Assembly: GCA_021806345.1 (NCBI GenBank)
Contig: JAJZXP010000179.1
Location: 1-6,189 of the forward strand
Length of the DNA: 6,189 nucleotides
Origin: Thermoplasmata archaeon
Lineage (GTDB): Archaea; Thermoplasmatota; Thermoplasmata; Thermoplasmatales; Thermoplasmataceae
Reading direction: 5' to 3'
Shown here: positions 1 through 4,980 of the stretch, piece after piece
How the letters are laid out: the number at the start of each line of letters is the position of its first letter
Numbering within the stretch: the first letter of the stretch is position 1
Notes under the pieces: generated by a model
The model's input: only the letters and a program-made list of their open reading frames with translations
The model's database searches: none
What the model was told of the DNA's origin: nothing
Program-made: the position numbers and the translations under genes

Positions 1-235
1 TATTATGATCTTCCCATGTTGCCTTAATCTTGTCTTCGTTTTTGTCTGTCATCTTATAGTGTATTGCATAATGATAAGCATATTCCCTTTCAGGAAGTAT
101 ATCCGATAAAAATCCCCTGAGCGCCCCCCTATTGAAACTCTTTTTCTCTTTCTCAGTCCATTTTCTATCTGTTGTTACGCCAAATTCCATATCTGAATGC
201 GGAAAGATACACGATACTGCTTTTTCTTCTACCAT
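1..235 (-). CDS. Hypothetical protein, N-terminal part (runs off left edge)
   Basis: This minus-strand frame is open for 78 codons from an ATG at 235 to the window edge with no stop, so the gene is cut by the left boundary. The protein begins MVEEKAVSCIFPHSDMEFGV and continues with a charged, soluble-looking stretch (residues 22-45 rich in Lys/Glu/Arg) and a Tyr/His-rich segment AYHYAIHY around residues 52-59. The frame stays open upstream to about 322, but that extension has no better start, and a TATA-like element at 275-285 fits initiation at 235. There is no clear Shine-Dalgarno site, so the message may have a short leader. I do not recognise the family. A plus-strand open frame at 132-317 overlaps it and is judged to be its shadow. 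Confidence 0.65.
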   Translation of the reverse strand, partial: MVEEKAVSCIFPHSDMEFGVTTDRKWTEKEKKSFNRGALRGFLSDILPEREYAYHYAIHYKMTDKNEDKIKATWEDHN

Positions 236-274
236 CTTGACATATGATGTGGCTTTTATATTAATCTTCCGTAG

Positions 275-285
275 CTTAAATATTA
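275..285 (-). promoter_or_regulatory. Putative archaeal TATA box for the left-edge gene
   Basis: Read on the minus strand the element is TAATATTTAAG, close to the archaeal box A. Its centre lies about 45 bases ahead of the ATG at 235. A transcription start about 25-27 bases downstream would give a leader of under 20 bases. Assigned by pattern and spacing only. Confidence 0.4.
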
Positions 286-440
286 GGAACAAGACATCCA
301 AGAATATGGATGTTTGAAGGCCTCAATATGTCAATTAACAAGAGCATCTATCGTTATTGAAACTGAACGTTCCATTATCTGAGCCCATGAGATTTATAAG
401 ATTAATATGTAGATAGATATTAAAAACGTTGAGTGTTAAT

Positions 441-452
441 ATATATTATAAA
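441..452 (+). promoter_or_regulatory. Putative TATA box for the 68-residue gene
   Basis: The run ATATATTATAAA is a good archaeal box A candidate. It would place the transcription start near 475 and leave a leader of about 35 bases before the ATG at 512. A second, weaker candidate, TTTATAAG at 393-400, lies farther upstream. The rest of 236-511 shows no gene, RNA or repeat that I can support. Confidence 0.35.
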
Positions 453-511
453 TGATGTGTTCGTTGCCCTGAACAATAAAATTTTAGAACTCATTAAATT
501 ACTCAGTATGT

Positions 512-718
512 ATGAAGATAAATCCGTTCAACAAGGAATACAACTCAAGAAGGAAGGATCAGCTTGATGTGAATTATGACATATTCAAGAAGTTCTCAGT
601 AGAGGCACAAACAAAGGAGGAACTTATAGCAATGTTAGAGGAGAAATTCAATTATGTGATATCCAGGATAGCTAATGAGAATGCAAAAGAGCTGCTGGCA
701 GATATGCAGTTACTTTGA
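512..718 (+). CDS. Small hypothetical protein (68 aa)
   Basis: This 68-residue protein has a polar, basic N-terminus (MKINPFNKEYNSRRKDQ) followed by two predicted amphipathic helices at about residues 23-47 and 48-66, ending ELLADMQLL. It has no cysteines, signal peptide or membrane segment. Codon choice (AGG, ATA, GAG, AAG) matches the radical SAM gene downstream, which supports its being a real gene. The start is uncertain: ATG at 508 and ATG at 512 overlap in different frames, and only 512 opens the long frame; the 508 frame stops after 19 codons. No Shine-Dalgarno site precedes it. I do not recognise the family. A helical DNA- or protein-binding role is possible but unproven. It lies 96 bases ahead of the radical SAM gene, which has its own promoter. 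Confidence 0.6.
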   Translation: MKINPFNKEYNSRRKDQLDVNYDIFKKFSVEAQTKEELIAMLEEKFNYVISRIANENAKELLADMQLL

Positions 719-761
719 AAATTAGTATATGGAATATTAGCATAAATTTAAGTATTTCAGA

Positions 762-773
762 AATATTTATAAG
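762..773 (+). promoter_or_regulatory. TATA box and AT-rich leader of the radical SAM gene
   Basis: The element AATATTTATAAG is a strong archaeal box A match, with a purine/A-rich stretch just upstream that could serve as a BRE. A start about 25 bases downstream falls in the A-rich run at 781-804. A weak Shine-Dalgarno match, GTGA at 806-809, precedes the ATG at 815 by five bases. This is the best promoter in the window. Confidence 0.55.
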
Positions 774-814
774 TACATTTAAAAAAATTAAAAAAAATAA
801 AAAATGTGACCTGA

Positions 815-1816
815 ATGATAGAATCAACATATGACCAAGAAAAGTACCGGAAGGCTGCTTTAAAAGCCTGGAGTACCATCAGGAAAAATAAAATAGAAAA
901 GATAAGGTCTGAGAATGAAAGTTTAGAAGATTATATTTTCGACATCGATTCGAGGAAGATTTCCTATGGAAAGTTTCACATAAATCCACCACTTATTAAG
1001 GCTTCAAAATTAACCTGGGTTGAGAAGGGCGGAGTTGGTAAGGAGCTTTCAGACGGATGGGCACTAAATTATGCCATAGGCTGCACCCATGCATGCAGAT
1101 TTTGCTATGTTGATGCAATTCATAAAAGATATGGGGAAAGAAGAGCAGGGCCACTCGTGAACAAATCTTGGGGAAATTACCTATACCTTCCTGAAAATAT
1201 AGAAGAGGCTATTGAGCAAACTAAATGGGAGAAGTGGAAGGGCATAGAGGTTATGATGTCTTCGACCCATGATGCTTACATACCTGCTCTTGCAGCTACC
1301 ACAAGGAAAATACTGGAAAAGGCACTTGAAGCTGGAGTTAGGATCTGTCTGCAGACACGTTCGCCATTATCAATAAAAGACTTTCCGCTGCTGTCAGATT
1401 ACAAAGATCAGGTAAGGGTTCAGGTATCCATAGCAACCATGAATCATGAGTTAAGCAGAATAATAGAACCAAGAGTTGCAACACCAGATGCAAGATTTAA
1501 CATACTTTCAAAGGCTAAAGATATGGGGCTTACGACAGGTATAATAATTGCACCAATAATGCCATCACTTAAGATACGCCCATCACCGTCGGATGATCTG
1601 GAGGAGATAGTGAAAAGAGTTTCACTTCTGAAACCTGAGAATATTTATGGAGAGTGCCTGCACACCAGGGGATCGAATATAACAGAACTTGAATCAATGC
1701 TGGGAGAAAGCATTAGCATGGGTAATTTTGATTTAGTTATGGAAAAAAAGTTCCATAATGAGCTGAAGAAGTATGGAATGAAAGGTAGATGGTGGAAAGA
1801 ACACAGAAATCATTAA
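815..1816 (+). CDS. Radical SAM protein, SplB/COG1533-like
   Basis: This is a probable radical S-adenosylmethionine enzyme. The cluster motif CTHACRFC gives Cys90, Cys94 and Cys97 in the canonical CxxxCxxC spacing that binds a [4Fe-4S] cluster. Further marks of the COG1533 (SplB-like) group follow in order: MSSTHDAYIP at 148-157 where relatives have a xSDPYxP motif, a strand with TRSP at 181-184, VQVSIAT at 202-208, IIEPRVATPDAR at 216-227, and IIAPIMPSL at 244-252. Residues 1-60 form a Lys/Glu-rich extension ahead of the barrel. In-frame TGA at 812-814 fixes 815 as the first possible ATG. The substrate cannot be read from the sequence; spore-photoproduct-lyase-like DNA repair should not be assumed. 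Its tail overlaps the convergent TcmP-like gene by four bases. Proteins of the TcmP family are named for neighbouring proteins with such a three-Cys motif, so the two probably act together. Confidence 0.88.
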   Translation: MIESTYDQEKYRKAALKAWSTIRKNKIEKIRSENESLEDYIFDIDSRKISYGKFHINPPLIKASKLTWVEKGGVGKELSDGWALNYAIGCTHACRFCYVDAIHKRYGERRAGPLVNKSWGNYLYLPENIEEAIEQTKWEKWKGIEVMMSSTHDAYIPALAATTRKILEKALEAGVRICLQTRSPLSIKDFPLLSDYKDQVRVQVSIATMNHELSRIIEPRVATPDARFNILSKAKDMGLTTGIIIAPIMPSLKIRPSPSDDLEEIVKRVSLLKPENIYGECLHTRGSNITELESMLGESISMGNFDLVMEKKFHNELKKYGMKGRWWKEHRNH

Positions 1817-2802
1817 AATAATGTAGTTTGCCCACCCATTACTATCTCAAGGGTTTTTAGGGCGTATAGTCCATCTATCGATGATATGAAATCCCCAAAG
1901 CTGTTCATAGCTTTTAACCATTCAGAGTTATTGATAGTTCTTCTTACTCTCAACACCATTGAGTACTTTTCTATATTCCCCTTACTGTGAATCTTAACTT
2001 GCCTAACTTTTGGCTTTCCGAATTCATTTTCAAAATACTCAGCTAGCCTTTCTTCTGGATCGCTGCCTATGGTGTAATTTGGAATCATCTTTTTCATTCT
2101 CTCGATATCAGCTGAACTTTGATTATAAAATATCCTCCCATCTAATCTTCTTACACCAAATGTATAATTCAACATTATATCAATATAACTTGTTGCTTGT
2201 GTGAGAGGTATAAATTTTGAAAACTCTGGTTCCATACCTTCAGGATCGATGAAAAGCATTATAATTGTTTTAGGAGTAATATTGCATAGATTAGGCAGAA
2301 TCTGAACCACATTATTAATATCATCATTGATTGCTTTCACATTTTCTAATTTTAGAGTTTCACATCTTTTTGAAATTAACTTAGACCTCTTCTCATCCAT
2401 TTCAACGGTAATTACTTGATCAAATGTATTTCCACTTGCGATTGCAGTTGCTGCTAACAATGTAGACCCAAGAATAGAATGATTTGTATTTGCAATTCCG
2501 ACTAAACCACCACCGCCAAATGCATCAATGAAAATTAATTTATCAAACCTTCCATCCTTCTTTCCTTTACCTGCAATTCGGAGAAAAATACCTAAATAAT
2601 AATTTAGATACGCTAACTTAAGGATAGTATGTGGGTCGTATGATATGTCTGAATCGTTTTGATACAGATTTGCATTCTTTAACCTACCAATGATATCTTT
2701 CCCATTCCTGTCGGCTAATATTTTTATTTGATCTTGTAAACTGTCATGAAGACCTTTTTTTTCAACTTTCATATTACCGCCGTGATTATGTCCACCCGTC
2801 AC
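1813..2802 (-). CDS. tcmP: TcmP-like three-Cys-motif partner protein (methyltransferase-like)
   Basis: The 329-residue protein matches my recollection of the TcmP family. It shows a Rossmann, class I methyltransferase-like layout: FIDAFGGGGLV at 91-101 (glycine-rich loop), GSTLLA at 112-117 (the family's GSPL-type segment), VEMDEKR at 133-139 (acidic end of strand 2), INDDI at 158-162, and FIDPEGME at 184-191 (DPxG-type motif IV). Whether it methylates a substrate is unknown. The GTG at 2802 is the first start after an in-frame stop at 2806-2808, giving a Gly/His-rich leader (MTGGHNHGGN); the ATG at 2772 (residue 11) is a credible alternative, and neither has a well-spaced Shine-Dalgarno site. 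It follows the 94-residue gene by 14 bases, as the last gene of a three-gene operon, and meets the radical SAM gene tail to tail. The pairing suggests a shared modification pathway, which is inference. Confidence 0.8.
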   Translation of the reverse strand: MTGGHNHGGNMKVEKKGLHDSLQDQIKILADRNGKDIIGRLKNANLYQNDSDISYDPHTILKLAYLNYYLGIFLRIAGKGKKDGRFDKLIFIDAFGGGGLVGIANTNHSILGSTLLAATAIASGNTFDQVITVEMDEKRSKLISKRCETLKLENVKAINDDINNVVQILPNLCNITPKTIIMLFIDPEGMEPEFSKFIPLTQATSYIDIMLNYTFGVRRLDGRIFYNQSSADIERMKKMIPNYTIGSDPEERLAEYFENEFGKPKVRQVKIHSKGNIEKYSMVLRVRRTINNSEWLKAMNSFGDFISSIDGLYALKTLEIVMGGQTTLF

Positions 2803-2816
2803 TTTCTATCATTTTC

Positions 2817-3101
2817 TTAATTTTGGAAATCACTTGAGTTAGAGTTATCATCTATAGGCTCTTCTTCAATGGTTCTTTCCATTTCCAAGAATCGTAGATT
2901 AATTTTTGATTTAGTGATCATCTTTGTTACTCTAAATTCTGATCTATTACGATTTTTTTCACAGTGACCTCTCACATATTCGGTACCAAGACCACGTCCT
3001 TTTCTCCTTGTATGTGCATTAACCCAATGGTATCCAGGTTGGCACCAATGACTTTCTATTCTCGTTCCACTTCTTTGCGTAATATTTCTATTTTTTTCCA
3101 T
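2817..3101 (-). CDS. Small basic Cys/His protein, possible metal-binding domain (94 aa)
   Basis: The N-terminal half holds a compact Cys/His cluster: SHWC at 17-20, HWVNAH at 25-30 and YVRGHC at 42-47, set among many Arg/Lys residues. The two segments HWVNAHTRR and EYVRGHCEK look like an internal duplication with the pattern V-x-x-H-x-x-R/K. They recall the short VRGYxRKDGTYVxxH-type domains common in small bacterial and archaeal proteins. His18, Cys20, His25, His30, His46 and Cys47 could bind zinc, and the basic residues suggest nucleic-acid contact; both ideas are inference. The C-terminus (76-94) is acidic and probably disordered. The start is firm: GGAGGT at 3109-3114 sits seven bases ahead of the ATG. 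The gene overlaps the end of the 202-residue gene by 14 bases and precedes tcmP by 14 bases, so translation of the three is likely coupled. Confidence 0.72.
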   Translation of the reverse strand: MEKNRNITQRSGTRIESHWCQPGYHWVNAHTRRKGRGLGTEYVRGHCEKNRNRSEFRVTKMITKSKINLRFLEMERTIEEEPIDDNSNSSDFQN

Positions 3102-3696
3102 ATTTTTTACCTCCTTCTTTTTTATTTCCCGTATCCTCTGGCTTTCCTACCCATATGCTTTTTTTAACACGAAACTTCCCTGGTGTTTCATCGCAGGAAC
3201 TAGTTCTCACTATCTCAACGGTTCCGTCATACATAAATGACGGAGCTTTATACTCCTTGACGAGTTTGTGCTTATCATAGTTTAGATGTATTCTTAAATT
3301 TGATAGTATCAGAATATACCCCCTTTGGATGATGAACAAAGGAAATGTATCACATGCTTCCACAACTGGTTTCTCGGGACCGTTTCCACTCATCATAAGA
3401 ATATTACCAGGTTGTAACCTTTTGATGCTTATTGTACCATCCTTTAATTGTTCCGGTTTCTGAATGACATTTTCTCTGATATTTTCTTTCACTTTCTTAC
3501 TTTTAATGAAATCTATGAATTTTTTCATAGCCTCAGCAATGGTTATAATACCTCCAGCAGGTCCTAGATAATTAAGAAAACTACGAATTATATTGGGATC
3601 AAAACTACTGTATCTATTATATTCGGAGTATTTACTGTCAAAATTTTCAAATAAACATTTCGAAAGTTCATTCATAAGTTCTTCTGATCCTATCAC
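3088..3696 (-). CDS. Hypothetical protein (202 aa), first gene of the TcmP operon
   Basis: I do not recognise this protein. Residues 1-43 are polar and probably helical. Residues 44-65 (GPAGGIITIAEAMKKFIDFI) form a Gly-rich, mildly hydrophobic helix that could touch a membrane or a partner. Residues 85-183 look beta-rich, with strands such as TISIKRL, NILMMS, FPLFIIQRGYILIL and TVEIVRT, and the tail 184-202 is Lys/Gly-rich. The start is GTG at 3696, supported by GGGTGA at 3704-3709 with a seven-base spacer; the ATG at residue 8 lacks such support. It is followed, with overlaps or short gaps, by the Cys/His and TcmP-like genes. A TATA-like TTATAAAA at 3714-3721 is too close to serve this start with its Shine-Dalgarno site, so transcription probably begins farther upstream, perhaps at the HNH gene. 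Confidence 0.7.
   Translation of the reverse strand: MIGSEELMNELSKCLFENFDSKYSEYNRYSSFDPNIIRSFLNYLGPAGGIITIAEAMKKFIDFIKSKKVKENIRENVIQKPEQLKDGTISIKRLQPGNILMMSGNGPEKPVVEACDTFPLFIIQRGYILILSNLRIHLNYDKHKLVKEYKAPSFMYDGTVEIVRTSSCDETPGKFRVKKSIWVGKPEDTGNKKEGGKKYGKK
3109..3114 (-). promoter_or_regulatory. Strong Shine-Dalgarno site of the Cys/His protein
   Basis: Read on the minus strand this is GGAGGT, fully complementary to the usual archaeal 16S 3' end, seven bases ahead of the ATG at 3101. It lies inside the Lys/Gly-rich tail of the 202-residue gene, whose KEGG residues it encodes. It decides that the small overlapping gene is real. Confidence 0.7.
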
Positions 3697-3703
3697 TCTA
3701 TTC

Positions 3704-3709
3704 TCACCC
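3704..3709 (-). promoter_or_regulatory. Shine-Dalgarno site that selects the GTG start at 3696
   Basis: The minus strand reads GGGTGA here, a good match to the archaeal GGTGA core, with a seven-base spacer to GTG. It lies just past the final stop (TAA at 3716-3718) of the decayed regulator frame, so the spacing resembles that between the intact regulator and its downstream gene near 5940. Confidence 0.6.
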
Positions 3710-3715
3710 TGTTTT

Positions 3716-3826
3716 TTATAAGCCTCCCTCCATCACCCTTTCCAATTCCTCAAGTCCTAATCACATCTCCATCCCTTTCTCAGTCAAACTTGTGCTTGTC
3801 GTCTCGTAATATTCATAAAACATTGA
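3716..3826 (-). pseudogene. Decayed 3' end of a winged-helix regulator gene
   Basis: The minus-strand frame from 3826 to 3716 encodes a C-terminus clearly related to the regulator at the right edge. Aligned without gaps from its YYETT segment, 15 of 31 residues are identical by my count, including SLTEKGME, and both frames end at the same aligned stop position. At the DNA level 3764-3790 matches 5998-6024 at 23 of 27 bases. In the remnant a TGA at 3761-3763 replaces the Gly codon after the TEKGME motif. Homology fades near 3821-3826, directly beside the stop codon of the HNH gene, and the helix-turn-helix part is missing. It is therefore a truncated relic and not a gene, although a 20-codon piece from an ATG at 3823 is still open. 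The relic frame is in phase with the HNH frame. Confidence 0.75.
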
Positions 3827-4237
3827 CTAATCTTTATCCATATTTTTTTCGACGCATTTAATATAAAATCTCTCGAATTCATCTCTGCGTTCTTTTATTA
3901 CTATCTTCTTTGCCTCTAAGGTCTTTACTATTCTGTTGTCTATTGGAAGACCCTTGAACTCGTTATAGGTTTTACGGTTGGCCAGGTTATTGCATGTTAA
4001 GCAGGCAACTCTAAGATTTTTATCGTAATTCTTATACTTCGCATCATCACCTGTCAATCTACTTACGGGAATAACGTGTTCTCTTGTTAACCGCATCCAA
4101 TTTTCAAAAGAACCACCAAAATAGTTTCCACAATAGACGCACGTATAATTATACTTTTTGAATAAATCCTTACTATATCCCATCAAAGAAGTTCCAGAAT
4201 TTCCCTTGCATCCATTTTTTATTTCCTTTTCATTCAT
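3827..4237 (-). CDS. HNH endonuclease family protein (136 aa)
   Basis: This is a probable HNH-fold nuclease. It shows a CVYC pair (Cys33, Cys36), the REHVIPVS segment with His54, Asn74 in KNLR, and CLTCNN (Cys79, Cys82, Asn83/Asn84) followed by NRKTY. This is the standard order of a zinc-stabilised HNH domain, with His54 the likely metal-bound general base. A Lys/Glu/Arg-rich tail (105-136) follows. Such proteins act as restriction (McrA-like), homing, phage or defence nucleases; the sequence does not say which. I chose ATG at 4237; a TTG at 4246 in the same frame would add three residues. No Shine-Dalgarno site is seen, but a TATA-like element at 4261-4273 sits at the distance expected for a leaderless message. 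It stops against the regulator relic and is 130 bases ahead of the 202-residue gene on the same strand. Confidence 0.85.
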   Translation of the reverse strand: MNEKEIKNGCKGNSGTSLMGYSKDLFKKYNYTCVYCGNYFGGSFENWMRLTREHVIPVSRLTGDDAKYKNYDKNLRVACLTCNNLANRKTYNEFKGLPIDNRIVKTLEAKKIVIKERRDEFERFYIKCVEKNMDKD

Positions 4238-4248
4238 TATATTCAAAA

Positions 4249-4500
4249 TTATAACATCTCGTAGTTAAAAAGCTTTCCCATAAACATAAATTTAGACGGA
4301 GTGTGTTTTATCTTAAAACCTTCCATCAATATCTTTAATTGCTGGATGGTTTCTATTATCGTCCTCCTTAAAGATAAAATTTTTTGGTCTCTTTTCTCAC
4401 ACGGACGAGGGTGTAGAGCAAAGTTACTGTGGATTTTATATGAAAAGATTTCTCTTAAAAGATATAGGAAGATATAATAACAAACTATATTATCAAACAC
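4249..4500 (-). CDS. Doubtful small reading frame (83 aa)
   Basis: This open frame starts with GTG at 4500 and has no Shine-Dalgarno site. Its first 25 residues are hydrophobic and aromatic (YYIFLYLL), while the second half (from KILSLRRTIIETIQQLKI to the end) has codon use typical of the genes nearby. It may be a real small protein, the tail of a decayed gene, or chance. Its start lies on top of the promoter of the divergent membrane gene, and its end on that of the HNH gene, which argues against it. No family recognised. An imperfect inverted repeat, TTTTATCTTAAA near 4306-4317 and TTAAAGATAAAA near 4368-4379, lies inside it. Confidence 0.25.
   Translation of the reverse strand: MFDNIVCYYIFLYLLREIFSYKIHSNFALHPRPCEKRDQKILSLRRTIIETIQQLKILMEGFKIKHTPSKFMFMGKLFNYEML
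4261..4273 (-). promoter_or_regulatory. Putative TATA box for the HNH gene
   Basis: On the minus strand the sequence is GCTTTTTAACTAC, a plausible box A, centred about 30 bases ahead of the ATG at 4237. That spacing would give a leaderless or nearly leaderless transcript, consistent with the lack of a Shine-Dalgarno site. Pattern-based only. Confidence 0.35.
4471..4480 (+). promoter_or_regulatory. Putative TATA box for the membrane protein gene
   Basis: GATATAATAA is a box A candidate centred about 34 bases ahead of the ATG at 4509, so the message would have a leader of only a few bases. No Shine-Dalgarno site is present. A second AT-rich element (CTATATTAT, 4485-4493) is too close to the start to be the functional one. 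Confidence 0.35.
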
Positions 4501-4508
4501 AATTGTAA

Positions 4509-4976
4509 ATGAGTGAAAAAGAAAGTATAAAAATACGAATTAAGAGAATTCAAAGCTTAATAGAAATAACTTTAATTGATATAGCTATCTTCTATTTATT
4601 ACTAAGATACAATTTATTAGACTACTTCAAACTCGAATCGTTTGTTTCATCTTTTATAGAAATAACAGGGGTATTACTTGGTCTCACATTTACTTCCTAT
4701 GCAATAATATTAGGAATAGTCAAGTCTATAAAATATAGTATAAGAAAAACCAACGCTTTTGGTGCCATAGGAAGCACACTGTTTTACACTGCGATATGCG
4801 AAGTTTCGAATTTAACCTTTGGTCTATTGATGCTATCTTTGAGAAATTTATCCGCCTTTTATTCCTTTTTTTTAGGTGCAGCATTCATTCTATTTTCAAT
4901 AATGATTATCTCTTATGTTCTGCTAATACTTTATTATATGACACTTTTATTTCACTCATTAAGATCTGAAGAGTGA
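4509..4976 (+). CDS. Four-helix integral membrane protein, unknown function (155 aa)
   Basis: The protein starts with a charged cytoplasmic-type segment (MSEKESIKIRIKRIQS). Hydrophobic segments follow at about 17-36, 44-71, 83-110 and 114-147, consistent with four membrane helices and both ends inside. Positively charged loops (KSIKYSIRKTN at 72-82) fit the positive-inside rule. No catalytic motif or signal peptide cleavage site is apparent, and I do not recognise the family. Small multi-helix membrane proteins of this kind occur as effectors in defence islands, but nothing here proves that role. It is more AT-rich than the radical SAM gene and stands alone on the plus strand among minus-strand genes. 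It ends four bases from the stop of the convergent 316-residue gene. Confidence 0.72.
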   Translation: MSEKESIKIRIKRIQSLIEITLIDIAIFYLLLRYNLLDYFKLESFVSSFIEITGVLLGLTFTSYAIILGIVKSIKYSIRKTNAFGAIGSTLFYTAICEVSNLTFGLLMLSLRNLSAFYSFFLGAAFILFSIMIISYVLLILYYMTLLFHSLRSEE

Positions 4977-4980
4977 CTAC

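Noticed and set aside
132..317. Plus-strand open frame of 61 codons
   Set aside because: It lies opposite the better supported minus-strand partial gene (1-235), has no promoter or Shine-Dalgarno site, and its Phe/Ser-rich content is typical of an antisense shadow.
508..567. Nineteen-codon frame from ATG at 508
   Set aside because: It overlaps the longer 512 frame, has no ribosome site, and is too short to support.
852..869. Palindromic AGGCT...AGCCT in the radical SAM gene start
   Set aside because: A five-base stem in coding sequence is within chance expectation and has no downstream T-run.
815..1816. Calling the radical SAM gene a spore photoproduct lyase (splB)
   Set aside because: It resembles the broad COG1533 group only; archaea do not form spores, and the genomic context with TcmP points to another role.
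2010..2204. Plus-strand open frame of 64 codons
   Set aside because: It is antisense to the TcmP-like gene across its conserved core and has no start signal.
2964..3167. Plus-strand open frame of 67 codons
   Set aside because: It is antisense to the Cys/His gene and the end of the 202-residue gene; its hydrophobic tail comes from the reversed Lys-rich codons.
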